Part shown: positions 25,768 to 38,100 of the stretch, piece by piece
How positions within the stretch are numbered: position 1 is the first letter of the stretch
How the letters are laid out: each line of letters opens with the position of its first letter
Translations under genes and position numbers: made by a program
The notes under the pieces: model-generated
The model's database searches: none
What the model was told of the DNA's origin: nothing
The model's input: only the letters and a program-made list of their open reading frames with translations
NCBI GenBank assembly: GCA_019914995.1
Contig: CM034126.1
Location: forward strand, 3,787,001-3,851,000
DNA: 64,000 bases
Reading direction: 5' to 3'
Origin: Acanthochlamys bracteata
Taxonomy: Eukaryota; Streptophyta; Magnoliopsida; Pandanales; Velloziaceae

Positions 25768-26011
25768 AGTGTTTGGAAAAACGGCTTTCAAAAAACTCAT
25801 TTTATTTTTTATTTTTTATTTTAATATATTTTATAAATATTTATAAAATTTATTTAAAATTTTAAAAAATATATAAAAATTTTATGTAATAAAATTTTTT
25901 ATTATTTATTTTTATTATTTTTTAAATAAAAAAATAAAATTTGCTTTTTAAAAAATAAAAATACTTTTTATTTTTGAAAAATTTTATTTCAAAAGTACTT
26001 AAAACGTTTCC
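25768..26011. repeat. AT-rich MITE-like repeat, copy i
   Basis: Starts GCAGTGTTTGGAAAAACGG and ends CTTAAAACGTTTCCG. The core TATATTTTATAAATATTTAT and the block TTTTTAAAAAATAAAAATAC are shared, in the same order, with copies at 48.0, 53.3 and 56.2 kb. This makes the family assignment solid. Confidence 0.55.
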
Positions 26012-26979
26012 GAATCCTTCGCTTGTATGGTTGAATGAAGACACTGTCTGTGGTTGTATGCACACCTTCCATCTGAATGATTGTTGGTCTGAACATGAGT
26101 TACTATCTAAATGTCAGCCATATGTCGGTGCAATTCCTTTCATTTTTTGTGTTGCATTGGTTGCTTCCTAGTTGTCTATTTCATTAGTAGATGCGCACAG
26201 GTTATGGTAGGCTGATCGTTACCTCACTTCTTATTTTCATTAAACAGCAGTAATGCTCAATGCAGGTGCCACAACAAGGTTTTCCGTGACCGTGTTTTGC
26301 CTGCCCTTAGAAGTGTCTTTTGCAACTGCTAATTCATTTTTTTTTTTGTTTCTGGTTAAATTGTTGCTACGCACTTCGTAGCAGTATTATCACCTACCCT
26401 GTATCTCACTATATTTAGACCAGTTAACTAGTGCTGTTTGTCATGAGTTGTAAAATAACATTATCACATTATGAACTGGCACGAACTTGCGTTAACATAT
26501 TGTTAGTGAAAGTAGGGAGTTTGCTTTGGACGGCAGCATTTTTCATGGGTAACATGAACTAAAAATCTTTGCAGATTTTGGTCTGCAGCATGTTGTCGAT
26601 CGGCGTTGGTTAGTTAGCTGTTCATTCTGATCTACAGAACACCTGGAAATGGTGGTGCAGCAAACTTGAACCACCAGTCTCCATACGAAAAGATTTCTCT
26701 AATAGTATTGCTATGCTATCAAGTCTTTCAACATTATATAATAGATTCAAATTCAGAGTCATTTGACTCATGAGGAAGGTGAACCTGCTTGTTTTAATAA
26801 ATCACAGAAGGCGCGCTGTACAGAAACCTTTATATTTTATGTACGTTGGTTTGTGTTTGATTCCAGTTGGTTCAACAAGCGTATATAGCAAAGCAGCCAA
26901 TCCATGTGAAAAGATTGGAAACCTGCAGGTTCGTTGACAGAAAACTAAAATGTAAAAGTTTATAGCAGCTTGATCTTAG

Positions 26980-27545
26980 GACGTATTTCAAATATCCGTA
27001 ATTGAGTTTTGTGAAAGTGAAAAATAAAAAGCGTATTTCAAACGACCGTAACTGAGTTTCATGAAAGTAAAAAATAGAAAGTAGAATTTTTTTAAACATA
27101 AAATAGAAGTGGAGTTCAGTATTTATGTCTCAATAATTTTGAGAGTGTGTTAAAAATTAAAATATATAATTATATTAGAAAATGTGCAAATAAAAAAGTT
27201 GGAACTGAAGTTCCGTATATAAAAGTGGAGTTATAAATTTCTTATGTAATTGAAACATATGAGCTATTCGGAATTCAAAATCTGGCAGAAAAAAGTGAAG
27301 TTATGGGTGTTTGAAACACGCCCAAAATTAGAGTGGAGTTCAATATTTGTGTTTCAATAGTCTTTAAAAGTGTATTAAAAATTAAAAAATATAATTGTAT
27401 TAAAAAATGTGCAAATAAAAAAGTTGAAACTGAAGTTTCGTATGTTGAATTAAAGTTCTGAATTTTTTATGTAATTAAATATATGAATTGTTCGAAATTT
27501 AAAATCTGACAAAAAAAATAAAATTATGGATATTTGAAATACGCT
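26980..27545. mobile_element. Composite Tourist-like MITE with terminal inverted repeats and target duplication
   Basis: The left end GACGTATTTCAAATATCC and right end GGATATTTGAAATACGCT are near-perfect inverted repeats, flanked on both sides by CTTAG (26,975-26,979 and 27,546-27,550). If the duplication is read as TTA, the ends fit the PIF/Harbinger Tourist pattern. Inside are two further ends: GCGTATTTCAAACGACCGTA near 27,032 and GGTGTTTGAAACACGCCC near 27,308. Two diverged 215-bp half-copies are also present (about 27,105-27,315 and 27,335-27,540). It carries no transposase, so it would depend on a related autonomous element. Confidence 0.75.
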
Positions 27546-28937
27546 CTTAGCAGAATTATTGCTGAATTTAATATAAATTAAATGAAATTAAAAAATTCAT
27601 GTAACCAAAACTCAGTTAGAATTAAATAAAAGATTTAATTTATTATTATTATTTTGTGTTGAACTCTCAGTTTATTGGGAGTTTCATAAGTGTACGATAT
27701 TTATAACATAGTTCTGAATCATATACATTACACTTTCTAGAATCATCATTAATATAGAACTCGATAAATTCTATACTGAACCGTACTTTATATTATCTAG
27801 TGTGCCGCTTTATATTCAATCTGTACTGTATTAGGGAGACTTTGAGCAGAACCCACCCATATGCTGTTATGTACTTTTGGTTTGGATGCGGTGTGCATGT
27901 GACGCATTGGATCCAATTCCAAACTCCAAACCTTCACGCATATTCATGAGTCACGCGTTCACATGAAATCAACCTCAATCAATCAAACCAAGAAAAAATT
28001 CATGACTCAGCTTGCCTTCTTTCTTATTATCTACTATCTCATTTAAAAACGTTAAACAAACCTTCATTCACGGACTCGCACACAACATAAATTGCTGATA
28101 ACATTAATCTCCCAAAAATTTGTACTTAATCCAAATAATTTAATTTTAAATTATACGTCACGTATCCATTCCACCATCACCATCATCATAAAAGATAGAG
28201 AGGAACCAGAACCAAAAAAGAGATAAGATACAACGTAAGCGTCCGGTACAAGACTTATCATCTAGTTTGATTCATATCCATGGATCAACAACTCATACGG
28301 CGATCATTCCATCTTTTTTTCCACTGAAGCTCTGTATATGTTCTTAATGATGATTGGAAAAAATTATTGATTTGGTTAAGATTGGTGTTATTTCTGTTTT
28401 GACAGAGAGCAAAATTCGAGAAATTTAGTCTACTGTAGATCTCTCTCATTAATCCCTTTCTTCTTTCTTCAGTAATCAGTACTCTTCTTTCTTCAGTAAT
28501 CAGTACTCGAATAGAGAAATAGAGAAAGAAAATCGGATTAGAGCCAGAGAGAGAATTCAGCCATCTACTTTCACTTCCTTCCATTCTTCTTATTTTTCTT
28601 CTCAAAAAAGAAAAAAACAAATAAGAGAGGAAAATGAAAATCTATTCTTAGCGGCACCCCCAAATCCTTTTTCTCCTCTTCTATTTATGTCCTTCTTTGA
28701 CTCCTCTTCAACTCCCTTTCTCTTCTCTTCTCATTCCATTCCCCAAATTCTATCCTCCTTTCATACTCATTCGTTTCCAATCCATTTCATTCTTACAAGC
28801 AATTCCGTTCTTCTAAATGACAGATTGATTTCAATTTCCCGGTGTTCCAATAGATTGGTTGGTTGCTGAAAGCATAGGGGGAAGAAAATTTTAGATTTGA
28901 TTCTTCAGTGGTTGAGCTTTGGTTGGTTGATTGATCG

Positions 28938-30293
28938 ATGATGGATAGCGTTCCGTCGACTCCGGGAAAATTCAAGACAGATAAATCACACCACCCTCTT
29001 CACCACCACCATCATCGCATTCTCCTTCGCTTGCAACATTCGCCGTTCCCACGCTTCGCGTTCTGGTCTACTGTTGCTCTCGCTCTTCTCGTAACTCTAC
29101 TCTATCTTTTGCCCGGATCTCCTTCCCCTGCTTCCGTGAGGGGCCCCGATTTCGCCGGAGTATCTCGCCGTTCGCTAACCAACGCGCCATGGGGGGGCCC
29201 TGCTTGGGAGAAACGCGTTCGTGCGTCCGCGCGCGTGCGCCCTTCTTCACGCCGTGGCATGTCTGTTCTCGTCACTGGCGCGGCTGGATTTGTTGGTACT
29301 CATGTGTCGGCAGCGTTGAAGCGGCGTGGCAATGGCGTGCTTGGGCTTGATGTGTTCAATGATTACTATGATCCGTCCCTCAAGCGCGCGCGCCAGGCGT
29401 TGCTGGAACGTGTTGGTGTATTTGTTGTTGAGGGAGATATTAATGATGCCGCACTCCTCCGGAAACTGTTCGATGTTGTGCCGTTCACTCATGTCATGCA
29501 TCTCGCCGCTCAGGCAGGAGTTCGTTATGCAATGAGAAATCCTGCGTCTTATGTTCACTCCAACATTGCTGGCCTTGTTTCTATCCTTGAAGCCTGCAAG
29601 TCTGCAAACCCTCAGCCCGCTGTAGTTTGGGCTTCATCGTCTTCTGTTTATGGCCTCAACACCAAAGTCCCATTCTCTGAAGCTGATCGCACTGATCGAC
29701 CTGCTTCTCTGTATGCTGCCACAAAGAAAGCTGGTGAAGAAATTGCGCACACTTATAATCATATCTATGGCCTCTCGATCACTGGACTCCGATTCTTTAC
29801 TGTTTATGGTCCCTGGGGTCGCCCTGACATGGCTTACTTCTTCTTCACTCGCGACATTCTCAGGGGGAAGCCAATTTCAATCTTTGAGGGACCAGATCAT
29901 GCCACTGTCGCCCGTGATTTCACCTACATTGATGATATTGTTCAGGGATGCTTGGGAGCACTGGATACTGCACAGAAGAGCACCGGTAGCGGCGGCAAGA
30001 AGAAGGGTCCAGCTCAGCTTCGTGTTTACAACCTTGGAAACACTTCACCGGTACCTGTTTCAGAGCTGGTCAGCATATTGGAGCGGCTTCTCAAAGTGAA
30101 GGCCAACAGAAAGGTAGTGAAGATGCCACGCAATGGAGATGTGCAGTTCACGCATGCTAACATCAGCCTTGCGCAGAGAGAGCTTGGATACCACCCTTCC
30201 ACTAACCTGCAGACAGGACTTAAGCGGTTTGTGAGATGGTACCTAGAGTACTACTCGTCGTCCCTGAAGAAGAGTGGTATTTCATCATCATAA
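28938..30293 (+). CDS. GAE: UDP-glucuronate 4-epimerase (GAE2-5 type)
   Basis: Intronless frame of 451 residues. The enzyme interconverts UDP-glucuronate and UDP-galacturonate, the sugar donor for pectin, and sits in the Golgi as a type II membrane protein. A short His-rich cytosolic tail (HHPLHHHHHR) precedes a membrane anchor at about residues 41-59. The SDR-type NAD site is TGAAGFVG (113-120), the Ser block is WASSSSVYG, and the catalytic YxxxK pair is Y259 and K263 in SLYAATKKAGEE. GRPDMAYFFFTRDIL and TVARDFTYIDDIV are further family blocks. The motif PSTPGKFK near the N-terminus and THVSAALKRRG after the NAD site look most like the Arabidopsis GAE2-5 group. Length and intronless structure are normal for the family. 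Confidence 0.93.
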   Translation: MMDSVPSTPGKFKTDKSHHPLHHHHHRILLRLQHSPFPRFAFWSTVALALLVTLLYLLPGSPSPASVRGPDFAGVSRRSLTNAPWGGPAWEKRVRASARVRPSSRRGMSVLVTGAAGFVGTHVSAALKRRGNGVLGLDVFNDYYDPSLKRARQALLERVGVFVVEGDINDAALLRKLFDVVPFTHVMHLAAQAGVRYAMRNPASYVHSNIAGLVSILEACKSANPQPAVVWASSSSVYGLNTKVPFSEADRTDRPASLYAATKKAGEEIAHTYNHIYGLSITGLRFFTVYGPWGRPDMAYFFFTRDILRGKPISIFEGPDHATVARDFTYIDDIVQGCLGALDTAQKSTGSGGKKKGPAQLRVYNLGNTSPVPVSELVSILERLLKVKANRKVVKMPRNGDVQFTHANISLAQRELGYHPSTNLQTGLKRFVRWYLEYYSSSLKKSGISSS

Positions 30294-33200
30294 CAGGCGG
30301 TCAGGATTTACTTGAATTACTACTCTCATTGGAGAATTTTCATCTGCTAATATCTCATTTTGATGAACAGTCATCTTGTCATTATATAAGGATCAAAGGA
30401 AGCCCTTGGGAGGGTTCCACATTGGTGGCCTGTGCACTATTTGCAGGGCATTTTAGTGATGTACAAGAGAGATAGGGAGAGAGAGTACAGGAAGCACACA
30501 CATTGCTTTTGATATATTGCATTGGTCAGGATTTTATTGAGTGATCCCACGTAATTGTAGTACTTTTATTCTCTGATCTTTAACAGTGCTGTAAATGACT
30601 CATGATTACTCAATTGAGATGCTAATTGAGCACATTATTGTGCTTTCATGATGATTGACAGCAATGCTAAATGATTATGGTATTTGGCTTTGAAGCATAT
30701 AGTGCAAACCATAGTTAAACTTGGCACCACCTTCATGATCTTGGGTCTATCATGTATGTCACATGTCTAGGATGTTGGGTTTTCTTAGCATTATATATTT
30801 GACGTGACAATTACTTTGATAGGAATGAGTTATTCATATGACTAATATTTATGTTGATATCTTGTACACATGGGACTCCTTGTGGTTAATTTACCAGAAT
30901 TTTTGTATGCAGGTTCGTCCCTAGCAAGTGTATGGAATGTCATGTTTGTTGCTTGTCTAAGTTTGTGATATCCAAGAAGGATAATGAAACAATTAGTCAA
31001 AGTGAAGTATCTTCTTTGTTGAAAGGAGTCTTAGGCTTCTAATTCTGCAAAGAAGTATACACTAAGGCAAAGGAAAGCTCGGACCTCATTTAAGGTGGCA
31101 TAGTACAAAAATATCCAATTTGAGATATCCAACCTACTGTGCGTGTGCTAGCGTTTAGCAGTTAGGATGCCTTCTAATTTTAGAGGATGTCTTGATTCAC
31201 TAGTGTCCTTTCAATATTATCAGATGTCTTGTGATAAACTTACATGATAATATCATTACTATGGACTGATAGTATAGATCTTTATAAGCGGCAGTGTTTT
31301 GATGTTAGAAGCAAGTCATAGCAAGTGTGCTGGAGGTTTTCCTTCTCTTGATACTTTTAAATGGTTCAATTCAGTTTGTGCCTAAGCGTGAAAGTGAATA
31401 TTAAACATAGCATTTATCTCCAAAATAAAAAAAAGCATATCGTTTCTAGATTTCAGAGATTCTAGAGCTTTCAGCATGGATGTACTTAGAATGAATATTG
31501 AGAATATCTTTTGGAATGTTAATCAACTAAATCTGCTGACAAGATTTGGTGAAAAGTCTTTTTGCTCAAATTTTACGTAAAAGATTGCGCAACATATGTA
31601 TGGAAATGTAATGTTTAGACAGGCAATTATCCCATTATTCTTTGTTTAATGTCTTGTTAAATATGATATACTGTTGAGTTAGAAATTATCTCGATTCATC
31701 TTTCCCATACATATCTAGAGTGTAGATTACTTTCTTCGTTGTTAAAAGCATGTGTATGTCAATCTTACTTCTTTGCTTTGCATGTTTATTTTATCAATAG
31801 GACAGTCTATAATTTTTGTTTTCAGTGGGAAGTTCACCTTCTCAAACTTCACATCCTCAATAGGTTTGCGGATGTGAACTTTCCTGAACTATTGCCATAT
31901 GCGACTAATGTGGTTAATAAGTCAGTTTGGCTTTGCATATCTGTATGTGCTATGGAGTTCAATATTACTTGGTATGCGTTGTCTTATTGTCTAGGTTATT
32001 GTACTTCTGTGCAATTTAGGTGCTGCCAACAGTCTTATGATGTGGACTTTGTGGACTGAGCAAACTTTTCATCATTTTTGTTATTTTATTTCGGCTTTAA
32101 GGATACTTAATACAATTTTGTGTAATTGTGCATTCGTTTTGAATATTTTCTGAATTCACGTTGATTATTACATGTTTAACAAGGTTGTGTAGTTGAAACC
32201 TTTTATACAAATGCCAATTAGTCGTTTGAGGTGTGGCCATGTATTTTCATGAATGTAGTTGGCTTGGTGTCATCCTGTGAGAGTATATTCTTTAACCTTG
32301 GAACTGCATTCCTGTGTTAGTTGAACAGTCGTCAGAAAGAATGATATGTGAAGCAGTCAAGAGTTTACACATATGTTTACCTACTACCTATATTTTCTTA
32401 TGGTTGATTGACAATTCGGTTACATCCTGTATTGTTCATGTATAAAAGAAGTTGGTGATGTTTTCTTTCTGCATTTTTCTAGTCTCCATGCCTCTTTCTT
32501 TGGTTCCCCCTACTTTCTTTTAAAGTGGGATGCTGAGTTTCAAAGCTTAATAGGTGAACAATTGCAGGGGCTTGTTCCTTTTGAACATTTGGTTGCCCAT
32601 GGATGGACATCGTCCCTTGCCTTACACATAGATGCCAATTTTGGGTGTAAAACTGAAAGCGCCAAGGGACCTATGATATTTCCTAATATGATTGGTTGCA
32701 AATATTTTGGGTTTACGAAGGAAGCTATAAGTTGAAAAAAACTTTTGCCAGAAACAACTTGACAGTATGCATAGGTGGATGTGGCTAACCTTGAACCTAG
32801 AGCAATCTCTAAGACAAATGCATTGCTTTCAGAACTGGCAAGCGTATTCATTGTAGCTATTGATCAGGTCGATGACTTGACATGGAACAAGTTACGGTTT
32901 TTTTCAACTTGTTTAAACTCAAGTCCTATTTTATTCAACGCCCAGTACGTGATGCTTAATGCTACATGGCCGGACTTTTCATTTAGTGCTAAAGACCAAG
33001 TAAAAGAGTGATTCTACCCAGCAATGAATTTCTTTCCATGTGAAGTTGAATATTTAACGATTAGGAATATGCGAGCAGGTATTCAAAGCATGTGTTCTAT
33101 CGAAAAGCATATCCTATTGTTATGAAGTTTTACTAATATGCCGATAGCTGGATAGAAGTAAAATCTTTTCTCGATGAGTCGCTACTGTACATGATTTATA

Positions 33201-34087
33201 TTGATTGGTTACCGGTGCTTCTTGGTCAGTATCTTCATTGAACTTGGCCAAACGCAGAAAGCTGGTTGCATGGCCTCAAACATCGCTGAAAAAGACCACA
33301 AATTCGTCCTGCAACACTTCAACATACCAAAAGGCCAAAACACCCAAAAGCAAGAAAGAAAGAAGTGATGATAACCACTCAGGCTACAAGTCCCAAAAGC
33401 TGATGATGAATTGTTAACTGCTTATATCCATATAATACATACGAAAGACCAGCTGTTAATATCCTCATTTCAGACAGAGATACCGAATATGCTTAAGAAC
33501 TATTGAAGAATGTCGCCAATTATCAACGGCTTACGCACAATATGCATCCTTTGTACTTATAGTCTACGCAAGAGTCATGCATTCAGACCACATGAAAGAT
33601 CAAAGAATCTTTTGGCCAAGAAACCGGTTACCTAATAGATGAATTAGGGCCAAGAAACAGAAATGGAATAAGTTTTGCAAAGCCTTTGTGCATCAGTAAA
33701 TCTCAGAGAATGGAAAATAGCAGCATGACCTCCCACAACGATTTTATGCAGGAGAATTTGTTTTTATAAACCAGTTTATGGATAAGCTATGTTTACATAA
33801 CAATTGTTAGGCTTCAAAGTAAATTTATATATTTAAGAATATCTATAGTTTCAATTTTTAATTTGATTATATTGCTAGAAGTTTGGTCTGAACCCGAGAA
33901 GTCCATGCCGGAGAGGTGTTAATCTCAATTTGGTCTTAGATCAGGAACAGTCACCCAAGTCAAATCCTTGGGTTTAAAAAGGAGCTGGTCAATGAAATCC
34001 TTTTGCAATCGTATATTATATATTCAAATAGTTTTTACAAGTAATTTTGGATTCAAAACTCAAAAGACCTAAATGAATATCTAGCAA
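30294..34087. other. Intergenic region between GAE and RAD51C, no supported gene
   Basis: The first part is probably the GAE 3' UTR. Open stretches at 32,574-32,736 and 32,775-33,011 and a lysine-rich frame at 33,205-33,417 do not resemble a family I know and lack linked exons. I saw no RNA gene or clear transposon. Confidence 0.4.
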
Positions 34088-34605
34088 CATGGACGGAGCT
34101 CAGCTATTAAAGGCCAATGGAACCCATGGGTTTTTTAGTTTACTTTTGGTTACCGAAATCGTGGATGTTTGTGCTTGCCAGTGCTTCTCCGCGGGTAGCT
34201 GCTGCTGAAGACAAATCTCCGATCTCCCAATCTATGCTTCTCAACTAGCGAAGCTGTTCTCTACCGGCTCACTAGTCTCAAACCCTTCTCGTACTTCTCT
34301 CTCACAGAACTCACCCGCGGTTCGCATATTCTCTCCAGTTTTTCAGCAGCAGGTGATAGTTGGTTTAGTTTCTGCAAGAATCGGCTGATCTAATATTAGA
34401 ATGATGATATGCGGCACGTCTCTACCATCAGGTTCTTTACCTTTTACTCAATAACAGTCAAGGAAATCCGAGACGTGTCTTCTCCTATTAAAGGATATGT
34501 AATTTTAAGAGTGAAAGTGAGAAACGAAATTCTGTGGTGGCGTGCTCTTACCTTTGTTTTTCTTTTGGTGGTTGGTATTATTACCCCATCAAGCTGCTTA
34601 ACTGT
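34088..34605 (+). pseudogene. Truncated RAD51C copy: promoter, exon 1 and exon 9 only
   Basis: Sequence like the RAD51C promoter starts near 34,088 (GACGGAGCTCAG...CCATGGG). It is followed by an exon-1-like stretch at 34,211-34,320 that lacks the ATG and has a one-base deletion. After only 32 bases, which match the start of RAD51C intron 1 and then a new acceptor-like CAGCAGCAG, comes an exon-9-like stretch (34,353-34,502). This stretch has in-frame TAA and TAG codons and a deletion of about 26 bases. Homology continues into the 3' UTR to about 34,605. Exons 2-8 are missing, so this is a tandem duplicate collapsed by an internal deletion from intron 1 to intron 8, not a retrocopy. Confidence 0.85.
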
Positions 34606-35102
34606 TCTATTCTCCTTTCTTCTTCGTCTTTTTCATCTTCCTTTTTCTACTTGCTCTTCCTTGAACAGGGAATCAATTAATTCTCTTCCGACGAACTTCT
34701 CCTTCTACTCTGGAGTTAAGGACAAATTATTCTTACAATTCAAGACAAAAAGTTTCAGTACCCGTTTTGATGAGAAGGTTATGAATAGAAATTTAAGTTT
34801 TCTAACAAAACATCCGAAACATAATGAACGCTCATGCGTAATTTGAATCAAGAGTTACCTCTCAAAAAATTAAAATGAAGAAAATTGAAACTAGAGGACC
34901 TATGCTAGTCTTTGGAAATATGGACCAGGCTCAGTTGATTAAAGCCCAAATTACCAATTCCATGGGCTTTCTTCGCTTTCGTCTTTGGTTCAAAAATGAA
35001 TTCCTTAAAATTTCACAGCAAGTACTTTGAGAACGCACGCGAGCGCCGGCGGGGAGTTGCTGAAGCCCAAACGAAGGCTCTAGTAATTTCTTAGCAAAAG
35101 CA
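34606..35102 (+). other. Spacer between the RAD51C relic and RAD51C
   Basis: Short AT-rich spacer followed by the RAD51C promoter. The open frame running to 34,846 is a chance extension from the relic and resembles no known protein. Confidence 0.5.
34943..35069 (+). promoter_or_regulatory. Cluster of three site II-type motifs in the RAD51C promoter
   Basis: AGCCCA at 34,943-34,948, TGGGCT at 34,963-34,968 and AGCCCA at 35,064-35,069 are TGGGCY cores on either strand. They lie 34-160 bases before the start codon. Such motifs drive expression in dividing cells. In the neighbouring relic the corresponding cores have decayed (for example TGGGTT). Confidence 0.5.
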
Positions 35103-38100
35103 ATGCAAATCTCCGATCTACCGATCTCTGCTTCTCAACAGGCGAAACTGTTCACCGCTGGCTACACTACACTGGAATCCCTCTTCTCCGTCTCTCCAAC
35201 TGAACTCGCCCGCGGTACACTTCCCACCTTCGCACCAGTTTTTGTTTAAAAGTGTGAAATGTGGATTTAATTAGCGTGACATGTGTTTTGATCAAAATCT
35301 GGTGATTGTGTTGTAAATGGAGCTATGAACAGTGGATAGATGTGATCATTTCTGTTTAGGCCTTAGTTTCAGTTGTGAAAGGTGGATGCACCCTGCGCTG
35401 CAAACTACTCAATGAGGTTGAACGAGCTCGAAATTGATAAAATGATTGCAAGTGCTTCTGATGTCTAGGCTTTAAGCGTTGTCTTTGTTGTTGCGCCTGT
35501 AGTTCCCAACTGTTCAAATTCTCATTCCTGGTACTTATTTTTATTTCCAATTATTATGAACTTCTACCTTTTTCTTAAGTTAATGTTCGAGACCTTGACA
35601 TTTGCTTCCCTGAAATTTAGACTTTCAAGTTTATATTTGTTAACTTCTAGTTTAATGTTTCGTGCCTATGACCTAAGTACACCTGTTCTCAAATAATTTA
35701 GTGACACGGGAAATTAGCACAATAAAGCGATAGTTCTCTCTGTCATTTAGTGTTGAATACTTTTTTATCTTTTCTGTTGGCACTTGAACTCCTAAGTGCA
35801 CTAATTTTTTAGCAGCTACTTTTTCCTTCTAAATGAAATAATGATAATGACTATATAATAGAACAAAAAAGCAAGAATGACAACCAAACCTTAGTTACTA
35901 ATCCCCCTTGATTATATTTGAGAAACTACTCTTTAAGAAGCTTGCCGAAAGTCACTATGTGATTTTTTGAAGCATTCTGAACCACAGTGTTTCTCTTAGA
36001 TACATCCTAATCTCCTTGTGTGCAGCATGGGTTTAAGTTTTATGGAAGAATGGTTACTCTAAATTTGTTTCTGCAATAAATAGTTGTAGATATGTTTTGT
36101 TTTGTTTATCTTCTCTTGCTCGTTTGAATGTTTTATTTGATTATGGACATCAGTAATTATCTCCTCGTAACTCCTTCGGCAGATCTGAAAATTGCGCACC
36201 AGGAAGCATGTGATATTCTTAAGATTTCTTTGGAGAATAACAGATGTGGAAGAGCAAGTGGTTCTCATCTAATATTCACTGGTACACCGTACACCCCCCT
36301 TGAAAATTTTTACTTTCTATCTCATCAGATTTTCCCTGCTACATTGTATATGTTCAGTAGAAGGGTAAAAGCTTTCCATGGCTATGTTGAGAAACAGCTT
36401 ACAAAGTGTGGTGGTAGATGATGCGATATTATACATAAGAACTCATATGGCATAAAATTCAAAGTCACATATGGTGTTGTTGAAACTTAGTCACTGTAAT
36501 AGGCTGATTTTTTTTTTTTTAATGTAGGTGTGTGCTTTTCCTATATTTGGATTCATGTTACTCTTGATAGTTTATTTCCTATCTGTTGCCTGAGCCTTGT
36601 GCATGGAATGGTAATAAGTTCACAACATCATGGTGTCATATGTTCTGATGTCTTGGATGTATTTTGCGTTAAATGCGAAGCTAGATACTTTTTAAATCTT
36701 GTGCCATACTTTGGTGGATCAGTCTTGTGGTCTGATGCGTAGCGTAAATGGTGACTACAAAATTTACTCTTTCACTTCTTATATTATTGAGGTGCTCTGT
36801 TCTCCATATGAGTTTACAGTCTATGGGCTTTGCCATTCTGTCTAATGTATCAACTATATTATAGTTACACAAAGTGCCAGTTTTTCGTTGCTTTGAGAGT
36901 CTTCAGTTGCAATTCCTATTGCTTGGTATGTCTTAGATGCAAAATATATTGTACTTTTGTAAAGTTCTATTGTCATGTCATGTTCCTAGTACATATTTTC
37001 TAATATGTATATTCTAAATATTCTAAATTAGTTACAACAGGATGTATTTTCTTATAGTAGTTCAGTTGTTTATAGGTGCCCAAACAGCTTGGGATATGTT
37101 CTCAGAGGAGCAAAGTATGAAACATATAACTACGGGTTGTGAAGATTTAGATAGCCTATTGGGAGGTGGAATTCATTGCAAAGAAGTCACTGAAGTTGGT
37201 GAGCATGTAATATCTTTCTAAACCACCCTATTGCATTCTATTCTGTTGCTTAGCTTCATATGAGATATCTTTTTATGTAATGTATTATGTACTGAAGTAA
37301 TACAAATTTTTAGCTGGTTTGTTTTGTATTATATGTGTCAAGAACTCGGTGTTAAAATCTTATCGTTCATTTCTAGCATATAATTTGGCCAAGACCTTCT
37401 CCCTTAAGGTTGTACTGGGAACATAGCTCATTGCATGGTTAGACATATGCGATGTGTGTTTTTACGTTTCAAATCGGCATTAATGTGCTGGTTTTCAGGT
37501 GGAATCCCAGGCATTGGTAAAACACAATTAGGGTATGGATATCTCTTGCAAGCAAGGTTAAAATATACATAGTTTTTTTGTCATTACATCTCAACTTCTA
37601 CAAAATTCTCCAGGATTCAGCTTGCCATCAATGTCCAAATCCCTGTCCATTATGGTGGTCTAGGTGGCAAAGCAATTTACATAGGTAGTGTGAAGGCGTC
37701 TCGTTGATTTCTATCATGCCACAACTGTGCTATTTATATACAAATCAGAGTTTCATACTGACACTTCAATATAACTGGATCAACCAGATACAGAAGGCAG
37801 TTTCATGGTTGAACGTGCCTATGAGATTGCAGAAGCATGCATTAGCGATAACATTGATACAGAGTGTCACACGGATCCCCAACCTTGCCAGGAAATGATG
37901 AATCCAACCAACTTCCTTGCTAATATATTCTACTTCCGCATCTGCAGTTATACTGAGCAAATTGCTGCAATAAATAATCTGGACCGTTTTATCTCAGAGC
38001 ATAAAGAGGTATGGTTCGTTATGCCTTCCCGTTCAATAATTTGTTCCAGTCACTTCAAAGTATGTCTGCTAGCATACACTCTTTAGCATCGTTTCTCTTC

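Larger units (their letters stand above)
24573..28937. other. Intergenic region between RPS13 and GAE, repeats only
   Basis: Holds the RPS13 3' UTR, a compound microsatellite (24,950-25,019), two MITE-like blocks (25,496-25,732 and 25,768-26,011), and a composite Tourist-like MITE (26,980-27,545). The CT-rich leader and promoter of GAE follow. Short open frames in between resemble no known protein. Confidence 0.45.

Noticed and set aside
29247..30099. Other-frame runs inside the GAE gene (29,247-29,558 minus, 29,650-30,099 plus)
   Set aside because: Both overlap the epimerase frame, whose motifs are complete.
34409..34846. 145-codon frame starting in the RAD51C relic
   Set aside because: It starts inside the broken exon 9 and runs into unrelated spacer. 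It is explained by the pseudogene.
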